NCBI GenBank assembly: GCA_016744555.1
Contig: JADGED010000032.1
Coordinates: 1 to 13,153 of the forward strand
DNA: 13,153 nucleotides
Reading direction: 5' to 3'
From: Desulfuromonadaceae bacterium
GTDB taxonomy: Bacteria > Desulfobacterota > Desulfuromonadia > Desulfuromonadales > Geopsychrobacteraceae
Shown: positions 7,406-13,153 of the stretch, piece by piece
Layout of the letters: the number at the start of each line of letters is the position of its first letter
Numbering within the stretch: position 1 is the first letter of the stretch
Notes under the pieces: generated by a model
The model's database searches: none
What the model was told of the DNA's origin: nothing
What the model saw: only the letters and a program-made list of their open reading frames with translations
Position numbers and translations under genes: made by a program

Positions 7406-7876
7406 ATGCCGAATAACCGTCGCATAGGTCGTGAATATGCACTAAAAATGTTGTTTGCTCTACAGCTTGATAATGGTCAAGCGGAACCAACACAATCGCT
7501 GTCTACGTTTTGGAACAGTTTTCGGTTTGCCGATGATGCTTTAGGTGAACCACTAGAAGATATTAGTGTTCCATTAACAACTGCATCACGTTTGTACGCT
7601 GAGGCAATTGTTGATGGTGTTGTTGAGTTTAGGTCGGTCATAGATAAACAACTAGCAGATTCAGCTAAAAACTGGTCATTGTCAAGGATGACAGTTGTGG
7701 ATTTATCTATTTTGCGGATTGGTTCTTATGAACTTCTGTATCGTCCAGATGTCCCGGTTCCGGTTGTAATTGATGAGGCAGTAGAGGTTGCAAAGCGTTA
7801 TGGCACTAAAGAGTCGCCTGCATTTATCAATGGTATCTTGGATAAGATTGCGAAAAATTCTGACCGTAAAAAATAG
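7406..7876 (+). CDS. nusB: transcription antitermination factor NusB
   Basis: NusB binds boxA RNA with ribosomal protein S10 (NusE) and supports antitermination of rRNA transcription. The 156-residue protein begins with an arginine-rich helix (NRRIGREYALKMLFAL), the RNA-contacting end in this family. It has the conserved C-terminal half: LSILRIGSYELLY near residues 105-117, then PVVIDEAVEVAKRYG and the family-closing SPAFINGILDKI. It is slightly longer than E. coli NusB (139), with the extra length at about residues 25-50. It starts two bases after ribH; a GAGG at 7392-7395 lies ten bases upstream, within the ribH end. The ribH–nusB junction is widely conserved in bacteria and probably reflects co-transcription, not shared function. 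Confidence 0.96.
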   Translation: MPNNRRIGREYALKMLFALQLDNGQAEPTQSLSTFWNSFRFADDALGEPLEDISVPLTTASRLYAEAIVDGVVEFRSVIDKQLADSAKNWSLSRMTVVDLSILRIGSYELLYRPDVPVPVVIDEAVEVAKRYGTKESPAFINGILDKIAKNSDRKK

Positions 7877-7906
7877 CAAATATAAATATAATTTACTGAG
7901 GATATT

Positions 7907-9217
7907 ATGAGTACAATTAAAGTTGGTCTACTTGGTTTTGGGACTATCGGTACCGGCGTTGTTAGGAATTTTCAGAAAAACAGCTCAATAATTAGCCAAA
8001 GGCTCGGTAGCAAGCTTGAATTAGCTAAGATTGCTGATCTTGATATAGAGACCGATCGTGGTGTTCAATTAGGTGCTGATACGTTAACCTCTAACGTTGA
8101 AGATGTTATCAGTAATCCTGAAATCGATGTAGTAATTGAGCTTATAGGTGGTTATGAACCAGCCAAAAGTTTTATTCTTAAAGCGATAGAAAACGGTAAG
8201 CATATTGTTACTGCTAACAAAGCTTTGATGGCAGTTCATGGCCAGGAGATAATTGCTGCAGCTAATAAGCACAGTGTGTCGGTAATGTTTGAAGCAGCCG
8301 TCGGTGGTGGTATCCCTATTATCTCTTCGATTAAAGAAAATCTTTGTAGCAATGAGTTTAGTTCTGTTTTTGGTATTTTGAACGGTACATGTAACTTTAT
8401 TTTAACTAAGATGACCGAAGAGGGGAGTGATTTCGCCCCAGTATTGCAGGAAGCGCAAGAATTAGGCTACGCAGAGGCGGATCCAACTTTCGATATTGAG
8501 GGGATTGATACCGCCCACAAGATTGCCCTGCTTTCTGCTCTTTGTTTTGGTACTAAGGTAGATTTTGAACAGGTTTATGTTGAAGGGATAACCAAGATTT
8601 CGGCAATTGATATCGAATTTGCTGAGCAAATGGGCTATAAAATCAAACTTTTGGCTATTGGTAAAAATCATGGTGACCAGATTGAAGTTCGTGTTCATCC
8701 AACGATGATTTCTAAAAACTATCAACTGGCGGATATTAACGGAGTTTTTAACGCCGTGCGTCTGGTAGGGGATTTTTGTGGTCCAACTCTGCTGTACGGT
8801 AGTGGGGCTGGCATGGATGCAACTGCTAGTGCTGTAATGGGTGATGTGATTGCCATAGGCCGTGATATTGTCTCCGGTGCTAAGCAGCGGATGCCGATTA
8901 TGGGATACTGTGAAGATCAGATTAGGTCTTTGCCGATTAAGGCAATGAACGATGTCGTTAGCCACTATTACTTACGTTTTACCACTGCTGATCAAACCAG
9001 TGTGTTGGCTAAAATTGCCGGTTGCCTTGGTAGTCATAATATTAGCATTCAGTCTATGTTGCAGCCAGAAGAGCGTGAGGTTGATTCGGTTTCAATCGTA
9101 TTGATGACCCACGCTGCGAAAGAGGCAGATATCTCCGCTGCTCTAGTTGAAATAGAAAAACTTGATGTAGTTTTGCAACCGACCTGTCTTATCCGAGTTG
9201 AGGCAGATCCAGTATAA
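7907..9217 (+). CDS. hom: homoserine dehydrogenase
   Basis: This enzyme reduces aspartate semialdehyde to homoserine with NAD(P)H, the branch point to threonine and methionine. The 436-residue length fits the monofunctional class with a regulatory tail. An N-terminal Rossmann fold begins GLLGFGTIGTGVV near residues 8-20. It is followed by VIELIGG near 77, HIVTANKAL near 103, and the catalytic domain with ILNGTCNFILTKM and AEADPTFDIEGIDTAHK near 188-204. A C-terminal ACT domain (about 350-430; RFTTADQTSVLAKIAG, HNISIQSM) is expected to sense threonine. No aspartokinase domain is fused. GAGG at 7898-7901, five bases before ATG, supports the start. It follows nusB by 30 bases without a terminator, so read-through from the riboflavin block is likely. 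Confidence 0.97.
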   Translation: MSTIKVGLLGFGTIGTGVVRNFQKNSSIISQRLGSKLELAKIADLDIETDRGVQLGADTLTSNVEDVISNPEIDVVIELIGGYEPAKSFILKAIENGKHIVTANKALMAVHGQEIIAAANKHSVSVMFEAAVGGGIPIISSIKENLCSNEFSSVFGILNGTCNFILTKMTEEGSDFAPVLQEAQELGYAEADPTFDIEGIDTAHKIALLSALCFGTKVDFEQVYVEGITKISAIDIEFAEQMGYKIKLLAIGKNHGDQIEVRVHPTMISKNYQLADINGVFNAVRLVGDFCGPTLLYGSGAGMDATASAVMGDVIAIGRDIVSGAKQRMPIMGYCEDQIRSLPIKAMNDVVSHYYLRFTTADQTSVLAKIAGCLGSHNISIQSMLQPEEREVDSVSIVLMTHAAKEADISAALVEIEKLDVVLQPTCLIRVEADPV

Positions 9218-9260
9218 TTGTTTTAAACTGTGAGTTTTATTGCAGCTTTTTAGGCAAAAT

Positions 9261-9280
9261 CGGTTTTAATTATAAAATCG
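9261..9280 (+). terminator. weak AT-rich hairpin after hom, possible terminator
   Basis: Positions 9261-9268 pair with 9273-9280 around the loop ATTA: 8 bp, mostly A·T, with one G·U. It lies 44 bases after the hom stop and just before the tRNA promoter, where a terminator would be expected. No T-run follows, so termination is uncertain and the call rests mainly on position. Confidence 0.25.
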
Positions 9281-9292
9281 AAATAAAATGGC

Positions 9293-9322
9293 TTGACAGT
9301 GTTTAAGTTGTTTTGCTACAAA
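9293..9322 (+). promoter_or_regulatory. sigma-70-type promoter for tRNA-Val with GC-rich discriminator
   Basis: A consensus -35 TTGACA at 9293-9298 is separated by 18 bases from a -10-like TACAAA at 9317-9322, preceded by an extended -10 TGC at 9314-9316. The stretch after it, around 9324-9329 (GCCGCG), is GC-rich. That is the usual mark of stable-RNA promoters under stringent (ppGpp) control. Transcription would begin near 9329-9331, about ten bases before the tRNA. The -10 is imperfect, so the exact register is less certain than the -35. Confidence 0.65.
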
Positions 9323-9339
9323 AAGCCGCGGTTAGTTAT

Positions 9340-9414
9340 AGGCACGTAGCTCAGTGGGAGAGCACTTCCCTGACACGGAAGGGGTCGGCGGTTCAATCCC
9401 GCCCGTGCCTACCA
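9340..9414 (+). tRNA. tRNA-Val, anticodon GAC
   Basis: A complete cloverleaf can be folded. The acceptor stem AGGCACG (9340-9346) pairs perfectly with CGTGCCT (9404-9410). The D stem is GCTC (9349-9352) with GAGC (9360-9363). The anticodon stem is CTTCC (9365-9369) with GGAAG (9377-9381), enclosing the loop CTGACAC. A 5-base variable loop follows, then the T stem GGCGG/CCGCC with loop TTCAATC. Positions 34-36 are GAC (9372-9374), which reads valine codons GUC and GUU. The discriminator is A and the CCA end is encoded (9412-9414). It has its own promoter upstream and a terminator 40 bases downstream, and lies between hom and thrS on the same strand. Confidence 0.97.
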
Positions 9415-9453
9415 ATTAATCTGCAACTTAACTGAATATTAATTGTTTGGTTT

Positions 9454-9479
9454 GGGGCATCGGTAAGATGCCTCTTTTT
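9454..9479 (+). terminator. intrinsic terminator after tRNA-Val, directly before thrS
   Basis: Positions 9454-9461 pair with 9467-9474 (8 bp with one G·U) around the loop GGTAA, followed by five T's at 9475-9479. It should end the tRNA-Val transcript. It stops only five bases before the thrS ribosome-binding site (9484-9490), so any thrS transcript starting upstream also carries it. It could therefore act as an attenuator of thrS. Confidence 0.8.
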
Positions 9480-9483
9480 GTTT

Positions 9484-9490
9484 GAGGTGG
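9484..9490 (+). promoter_or_regulatory. ribosome-binding site that fixes the thrS GTG start
   Basis: GAGGTGG lies five bases before the GTG at 9496. An in-frame TTG at 9478 lies inside the T-run of the preceding terminator, upstream of this site, and is therefore an unlikely start. Confidence 0.8.
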
Positions 9491-9495
9491 ATATT

Positions 9496-11412
9496 GTGGC
9501 ATTATTACAGATAGAACTTCCCGATGGCTCAGTAAAATCTGTTGAGCCTGGCACTACTCCCTATGACATAGCCCTTACTATTGGTGAGGGGTTGGCACGT
9601 CAATCTATTGCAGCTCGTTTTGAGGGCGAAATGGTCGACATTACTTTGCCATTGTCTACATCAGGCACCCTTGCCCTTATTACTCAAAATTCTCCAGAAG
9701 CATTAGAGATAGTAAGACATTCATGTGCCCACCTTATGGCTCAGGCGGTTAAGTCACTTTATGGTGATGAAGTACAGGTAACCATTGGTCCAGCAATAAA
9801 GAACGGTTTCTACTACGACTTCTATAGTGATAGCAAAAAGTTTGTACCCGAAGACTTTCCAATTATAGAAGCTAAGATGAAAGAGTTGGCTAAGGCTGAT
9901 CAGCAGGTTGTGCGTGAAGTGATGAGTCGTGCTGATGCTATAGATCTCTTCCGTGGTATGGGTGAAGAATATAAGGTTGAATTGATCGAAGATCTTGACG
10001 CTGAAACAGTTTCATTGTATCGCCAAGGAGACTTTGTTGATCTTTGTCGTGGACCTCACGTACCTAGAACAGGCATGCTTAAAGTATTTAAATTGACTAG
10101 CCTTGCTGGTGCGTATTGGCGTGGTGATGAAAATAAAGCTATGTTGCAAAGAATTTATGCAACGGCGTTTGTAAATAAAAAAGAACTTAAAGCACACCTG
10201 CATCACCTTGAAGAGGCACGTAAGCGCGATCATCGTCGCCTCGGTAAAGAGATGGATCTATTCTCTTTTAGTGAAGATGCAGGTAATGGGTTGGTTCTAT
10301 GGCACCCCAAAGGGGCTATGCTTAGAACAATCATTGAAGATTTTGAGCGTAAAGAACATCTTAAGCGTGGTTACGAAATAGTAGTTGGCCCGCAAATCTT
10401 GAAGACTGATTTGTGGAAGATGTCAGGCCATTACGAGAATTACCGTGAAAACATGTATTTCACTGAAGTTGATGAGCAGGGTTATGGCATCAAGCCTATG
10501 AACTGTTTGGCACATATGTTGATTTACAAGTCTAAACCACGTTCTTATCGCAATCTTCCAATTCGTTATTTTGAACTTGGAACGGTATATCGTCACGAAA
10601 AGTCTGGCGTTTTGCATGGTTTGCTACGAGTTCGCGGTTTTACTCAAGACGATGCGCATATCATTTGCCAGCCAAGTCAAATTGATGCTGAAGTTAAAGG
10701 TGTCATGAAGTTTGTCCAGGATGTTGCTGGTATCTTTGGCTTTGAATACGTCATGGAGCTTTCGACTCGTCCGGAAAAATCTATTGGCAGTGATGCAGAT
10801 TGGGAGCAAGCAACTTCTGCTCTAAAGAGTGCATTAGACGATAGTGGTCAGGCCTATGAGCTCAATGAGGGCGATGGCGCTTTTTATGGGCCAAAGATAG
10901 ATGTTAAACTTAAGGATGCGCTTGACAGAGAGTGGCAGTGTGCTACAATTCAGTGCGATTTTACTCTGCCTGAGCGTTTTGACTTAACTTATGTCGGTGC
11001 TGATGGTGAAAAACATCGACCAGTTATGCTGCATCGGGTTATTGTTGGTTCGATAGAGCGTTTTATTGGAGTATTGATCGAACACTACGCAGGCAACTTT
11101 CCGCTCTGGCTATCGCCGGTTCAGGCGATTGTTCTGAATGTTACAGATAATCAGGCTGAGTATGCGCAAGAAGTTTTTGAGCAATTGCGTGAAGCTGGCA
11201 TCCGAGTTGAGCTAGATGTCCGTAATGAAAAGCTTGGTTTTAAGATTCGTGAAGCACAACTTGCTAAGATTCCTTATATGTTAGTAATTGGTGATCGCGA
11301 AGTAGAAAATAAAACCGTTGCTCCTCGTTATCGTGATGGCAATAACTTGGATGCTGTCGGAGTTGATGACTTTATCAATATGGTTAAAACTGATAGTTTG
11401 AATTATAAATAA
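9496..11412 (+). CDS. thrS: threonyl-tRNA synthetase
   Basis: ThrRS charges tRNA-Thr with threonine and edits mischarged serine. From the GTG at 9496 the protein has 638 residues (E. coli 642), beginning MALLQIELPDGS. In order: a TGS domain (about 1-60); the editing domain with HSCAHLMAQA near residues 75-84 and the CRGPH motif near 180-184; the class II catalytic core with motif 2 VRGFTQDDAH and motif 3 GSIERFIG; and an anticodon-binding domain from about 540 to the end. The zinc ligands that select threonine are present: Cys337 (MNCLAHML), His388 (DDAHII) and His513 (MLHRV), matching E. coli Cys334/His385/His511. A terminator hairpin precedes its ribosome-binding site, and no clear promoter lies in the 80 bases between the tRNA and the start. 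The infC gene follows after 62 bases. Confidence 0.97.
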   Translation: MALLQIELPDGSVKSVEPGTTPYDIALTIGEGLARQSIAARFEGEMVDITLPLSTSGTLALITQNSPEALEIVRHSCAHLMAQAVKSLYGDEVQVTIGPAIKNGFYYDFYSDSKKFVPEDFPIIEAKMKELAKADQQVVREVMSRADAIDLFRGMGEEYKVELIEDLDAETVSLYRQGDFVDLCRGPHVPRTGMLKVFKLTSLAGAYWRGDENKAMLQRIYATAFVNKKELKAHLHHLEEARKRDHRRLGKEMDLFSFSEDAGNGLVLWHPKGAMLRTIIEDFERKEHLKRGYEIVVGPQILKTDLWKMSGHYENYRENMYFTEVDEQGYGIKPMNCLAHMLIYKSKPRSYRNLPIRYFELGTVYRHEKSGVLHGLLRVRGFTQDDAHIICQPSQIDAEVKGVMKFVQDVAGIFGFEYVMELSTRPEKSIGSDADWEQATSALKSALDDSGQAYELNEGDGAFYGPKIDVKLKDALDREWQCATIQCDFTLPERFDLTYVGADGEKHRPVMLHRVIVGSIERFIGVLIEHYAGNFPLWLSPVQAIVLNVTDNQAEYAQEVFEQLREAGIRVELDVRNEKLGFKIREAQLAKIPYMLVIGDREVENKTVAPRYRDGNNLDAVGVDDFINMVKTDSLNYK

Positions 11413-11461
11413 TTTGTTATTTGTCCCGTTATGGGTTATTGCTGACAGGTTGAGGAACACA

Positions 11462-11467
11462 AAGGAG
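11462..11467 (+). promoter_or_regulatory. ribosome-binding site for the AUA-initiated infC
   Basis: AAGGAG lies seven bases before the ATA at 11475. Between the in-frame stop TGA at 11451-11453 and this ATA there is no ATG, GTG or TTG in the infC frame, so the site decides the unusual start. Confidence 0.8.
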
Positions 11468-11474
11468 CGTCGTC

Positions 11475-11987
11475 ATAGCTAAGGAAACGAACATTAATGA
11501 TGAAATTCGTGCCCGGCAGGTACGAGTTATAAATAATGATGGTGAGCAAATGGGTGTTTTGGTCACCACTGAGGCGTTGGCGTTAGCTGAAGGGCAAGGT
11601 CTTGACCTAGTTGAAGTATCACCGCAGGCCGACCCACCAGTATGTCGGGTTATGGATTATGGTAAGTATAAATACCAGCAGGCTAAGCGGGCTTCTGAAG
11701 CTAAGAAAAAGCAGGTTCGGGTCGAAATAAAAGAAGTAAAGATGCGGCCTAAAACTGACGATCACGATTTTCAGTTTAAAATTAAACATGCTCGCCGTTT
11801 TCTTGAAGAAGGAAACAAGGTTAAATTGACGATCATGTTCCGTGGCCGAGAAAATGCTCACCCTGAACAGGGGACTATGCAACTAACCAAAGCGGTCGAA
11901 GCGCTTAAAGATATCGGTCAAGTTGAATCACAGCCAAACAAAATGGGACGTTTCATGACCATGATGGTCGGTCCATTGAAAAAATAA
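11475..11987 (+). CDS. infC: translation initiation factor IF-3 with AUA start codon
   Basis: IF-3 keeps the 30S subunit free and checks start-codon/initiator-tRNA pairing. The first in-frame ATG is at 11550 (145 residues), but that would delete the conserved N-terminal segment. Upstream the frame encodes AKETNINDEIRARQVRVI, matching the usual IF-3 N-terminus (NxxIRAxxVRVI). The only plausible start is ATA at 11475, with AAGGAG seven bases before it. This gives 170 residues, normal for the family. The N-domain (about 1-75) shows LDLVEVSPQADPPVCRVMDYGK, followed by a lysine-rich linker. The C-domain (about 85-170) has the VKMRPKTDDHDFQFK and MFRGRE motifs. Non-standard starts (AUU, AUC, AUA) are a known hallmark of infC and let IF-3 repress its own translation. 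It sits in the conserved thrS–infC–rpmI–rplT block. Confidence 0.93.
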   Translation: MAKETNINDEIRARQVRVINNDGEQMGVLVTTEALALAEGQGLDLVEVSPQADPPVCRVMDYGKYKYQQAKRASEAKKKQVRVEIKEVKMRPKTDDHDFQFKIKHARRFLEEGNKVKLTIMFRGRENAHPEQGTMQLTKAVEALKDIGQVESQPNKMGRFMTMMVGPLKK

Positions 11988-12039
11988 ATATTTAATATTT
12001 GTAATTGCAAATAAATAAACAAAGTAACAGGAGAAAACA

Positions 12040-12237
12040 ATGCCAAAGATTAAAACCAACCGTGGTGCTGCTAAGCGTTTCCGTAAGACTGGCACTGGTA
12101 AAATTAGACGTAATAAAGCCTTTACCAGCCATATTCTTACCAAGAAATCGACTAAGCGTAAGCGTGATTTGCGTCAATCAGTAATTGTAGATAGTGCTGA
12201 TAGCAAAAACATTTCAAAGTTGATTCCTTATCTTTAA
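12040..12237 (+). CDS. rpmI: 50S ribosomal protein L35
   Basis: L35 is a small basic protein of the large subunit. The 65-residue length is exactly typical, and the sequence begins MPKIKTNRGAAKRFRKTGTG, with the family's KxKT..GAAKRF signature and a Lys/Arg-rich body (HILTKKSTKRKRDLR). It ends with the usual I..LIPY-type tail. AGGAG at 12029-12033, six bases before ATG, supports the start. It follows infC by 52 AT-rich bases with no strong terminator. The downstream spacer to rplT is structured. Confidence 0.97.
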   Translation: MPKIKTNRGAAKRFRKTGTGKIRRNKAFTSHILTKKSTKRKRDLRQSVIVDSADSKNISKLIPYL

Positions 12238-12244
12238 TTAGATT

Positions 12245-12320
12245 TACTGCCATTATGGCAGTATAGCTATGAACTGTGGGGACAATCTCCCCCTGCAGAT
12301 CTGGTCGCGGCCTAAGTCGC
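12245..12320 (+). promoter_or_regulatory. structured rpmI–rplT spacer, candidate L20 autoregulatory leader
   Basis: Three hairpins can be drawn in a row. The first pairs 12245-12252 with 12256-12263: a perfect 8 bp with a 3-base loop. The second has GGGGA (12278-12282) with TCCCC (12288-12292), extended across an internal loop by CTG (12274-12276) with CAG (12296-12298). The third has GCGGC (12307-12311) with GTCGC (12316-12320) around CTAA. None is followed by a T-run, so they are not terminators. The rplT ribosome-binding site lies 18 bases further on. L20 is known to repress its own operon in other bacteria by binding leader RNA that resembles its 23S rRNA site. Assigning that role here is inference. 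Confidence 0.45.
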
Positions 12321-12351
12321 AAAAACAATTTTACACGAAGGAGCAAGTGAG

Positions 12352-12708
12352 ATGCCAAGAGCAAAAAGAGGCTTTAAAGCCAGACGACGTCGTAACAAAG
12401 TTTTAAAGCTTGCAAAAGGGTACCGTGGTGCCAGAAGTAAGTTATTCCGCTCAGCAACAGAGGCCGTTGATCGTGCCCTCAATTACGCTTATCGTGACCG
12501 CAAGGTAAAGAAGCGTGATTTCCGTGCTCTTTGGATTGCACGAATCAATGCAGCTGCTCGGATTAATGGTCTTTCTTATAGCCGCTTGATTCATGGTCTA
12601 AAACTGGCAGAAGTAGGTTTGGATCGTAAAATTATGGCAGATTTGGCTGTGAATGACCCAGCAGGATTCACTGTTGTAGTTGATGCCGCTAAGGCAAAAT
12701 TGCAGTAG
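12352..12708 (+). CDS. rplT: 50S ribosomal protein L20
   Basis: L20 is an early-assembly protein of the large subunit and, in studied bacteria, the translational repressor of the infC–rpmI–rplT operon. The 118-residue length matches the family (E. coli 118). It opens MPRAKRGFKARRRRNKVLKL with the long basic N-terminal extension, then AKGYRGARSKLFRSA and YRDRKVKKRDFRALWI. The globular C-domain follows, with INAAARINGLSYSRLIHGL. AAGGAG at 12338-12343, eight bases before ATG, supports the start. It is preceded by a 114-base structured spacer, unusually long for this dense block, and followed by a strong terminator. Confidence 0.98.
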   Translation: MPRAKRGFKARRRRNKVLKLAKGYRGARSKLFRSATEAVDRALNYAYRDRKVKKRDFRALWIARINAAARINGLSYSRLIHGLKLAEVGLDRKIMADLAVNDPAGFTVVVDAAKAKLQ

Positions 12709-12727
12709 GATTTATGTAGTCAGTTTT

Positions 12728-12764
12728 GGGAGGTGAAGTTATAGAACTTCATCTCCCTTTTTTT
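12728..12764 (+). terminator. strong intrinsic terminator after rplT
   Basis: A 13-bp stem (12728-12740 with 12745-12757, one G·U) closes the 4-base loop ATAG and is followed by seven T's at 12758-12764. It lies 20 bases after the rplT stop and about 140 bases before pheS. It should close the thrS–infC–rpmI–rplT transcript and partly or fully separate pheS from it. Confidence 0.92.
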
Positions 12765-12905
12765 GTTTTCGGGTAAGCTGTAATACTTAATCAAGGTGTT
12801 TTTCTTCCGGTGGCAGTTTTTAACTCCAGAAAATTAACCATGATGATTATACAAGTTAATCAGTTTATATTTTGTGATTAGATCTTTTGCTAACGGATTT
12901 ATCCT
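12765..12905 (+). other. AT-rich leader of pheS, no confident element
   Basis: This spacer should hold the pheS promoter if the preceding terminator is efficient. TATACA at 12848-12853 and TATATT at 12866-12871 resemble -10 boxes, but neither has a convincing -35 at the right distance. A tiny frame ATG 12840 to TAG 12881 (13 codons, two Phe) lacks a ribosome-binding site and is not followed by a terminator, so I do not call a leader peptide. Confidence 0.3.
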
Positions 12906-13153
12906 ATGAAAGAGCGTTTGCAACAATTACAGAAAGATGCTTTGTCGGCATTACAGCAGGCTGGTGATCTAAAAGCTTTACAAGATGTTCGTGTTGACAT
13001 CCTTGGTAAAAAAGGTTCTTTAACCGAAGTAATGAAGGGAATGCGTGATCTTACAGCGCAAGAACGCCCAGTCGTTGGTAGTTTGGTTAATAATTTAAAA
13101 AAAGAATTTGAAGCGTCTTTTGATAGTCGGCAGGTTGAACTACAGCAACAAGG
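12906..13153 (+). CDS. pheS: phenylalanyl-tRNA synthetase alpha subunit, N-terminal part (cut by window end)
   Basis: PheS is the catalytic subunit of the heterotetrameric PheRS that charges tRNA-Phe. Only the first 82 codons lie in the window. They begin MKERLQQLQKDALSALQQ, an N-terminal coiled-coil that contacts tRNA, and contain the family motif VRVDILGKKGSLTEVMKGM near residues 29-47, then AQERPVVGSLVNNLK. No catalytic motif is in view because the gene continues past the end. The ribosome-binding site is weak (GGA about eight bases before ATG). Its place after rplT matches the widely conserved thrS–infC–rpmI–rplT–pheS–pheT order, so pheT is expected next. Confidence 0.95.
   Translation, partial: MKERLQQLQKDALSALQQAGDLKALQDVRVDILGKKGSLTEVMKGMRDLTAQERPVVGSLVNNLKKEFEASFDSRQVELQQQ

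Noticed and set aside
11996..12013. Hairpin TATTTG/CAAATA between infC and rpmI
   Set aside because: Only six nearly all A·T pairs with a six-base loop in very AT-rich sequence, and no T-run. It is easily expected by chance.
12840..12881. Tiny frame MMIIQVNQFIFCD before pheS, reminiscent of a Phe-rich leader peptide
   Set aside because: It has only two Phe codons, no ribosome-binding site, and no terminator between it and pheS. The strong terminator lies upstream of it, the wrong order for attenuation.

Overview
The window looks like chromosomal housekeeping DNA from a moderately low-G+C proteobacterium. The gene order fabF–rpiB–glyA–dCMP deaminase–nrdR–ribD–ribE–ribBA–ribH–nusB, followed by hom, a tRNA and thrS–infC–rpmI–rplT–pheS, resembles what I know from Desulfuromonadales/Geobacter-type Desulfobacterota. 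That placement rests on remembered synteny and protein character, not on a search. All genes lie on the + strand and are tightly spaced.

Region by region: positions 1-109 are AT-rich (about one quarter G+C) with no recognisable gene. At about position 110 the sequence abruptly becomes the interior of fabF, a ketoacyl-ACP synthase lacking its first ~69 residues. rpiB follows, then an intrinsic terminator and glyA. Next come a zinc dCMP deaminase and the ribonucleotide-reductase repressor nrdR (one-base overlap). After another hairpin there is a complete riboflavin block: ribD, ribE (overlapping ribD), ribBA and ribH. This runs into nusB and hom. Then a tRNA-Val(GAC) with its own strong promoter and terminator sits directly before thrS. 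The final block is thrS–infC–rpmI–rplT, a strong terminator, and the start of pheS, cut by the window end.

How the genes fit together: GlyA makes 5,10-methylene-THF, the one-carbon donor for thymidylate. The deaminase supplies dUMP precursor, and NrdR controls dNTP supply, so the glyA–deaminase–nrdR trio forms a DNA-precursor group. RibBA, RibD, RibH and RibE convert GTP and ribulose 5-phosphate to riboflavin. The last block supplies translation factors (ThrRS, IF3, L35, L20, PheRS).

I see no mobile element, CRISPR array, phage or new enzyme system. The points deserving a second look are: the broken 5' end of fabF; an AUA start codon for infC, so the real gene is 25 codons longer than its first ATG suggests; a structured rpmI–rplT spacer that may be an L20 autoregulatory site; terminator-like hairpins placed directly before the ribosome-binding sites of glyA, ribD and thrS; and a His-to-Gln change in a conserved motif of RibBA. 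I chose starts for ribD, ribH, thrS and infC by ribosome-binding-site position, and they differ from the longest or first-ATG reading.
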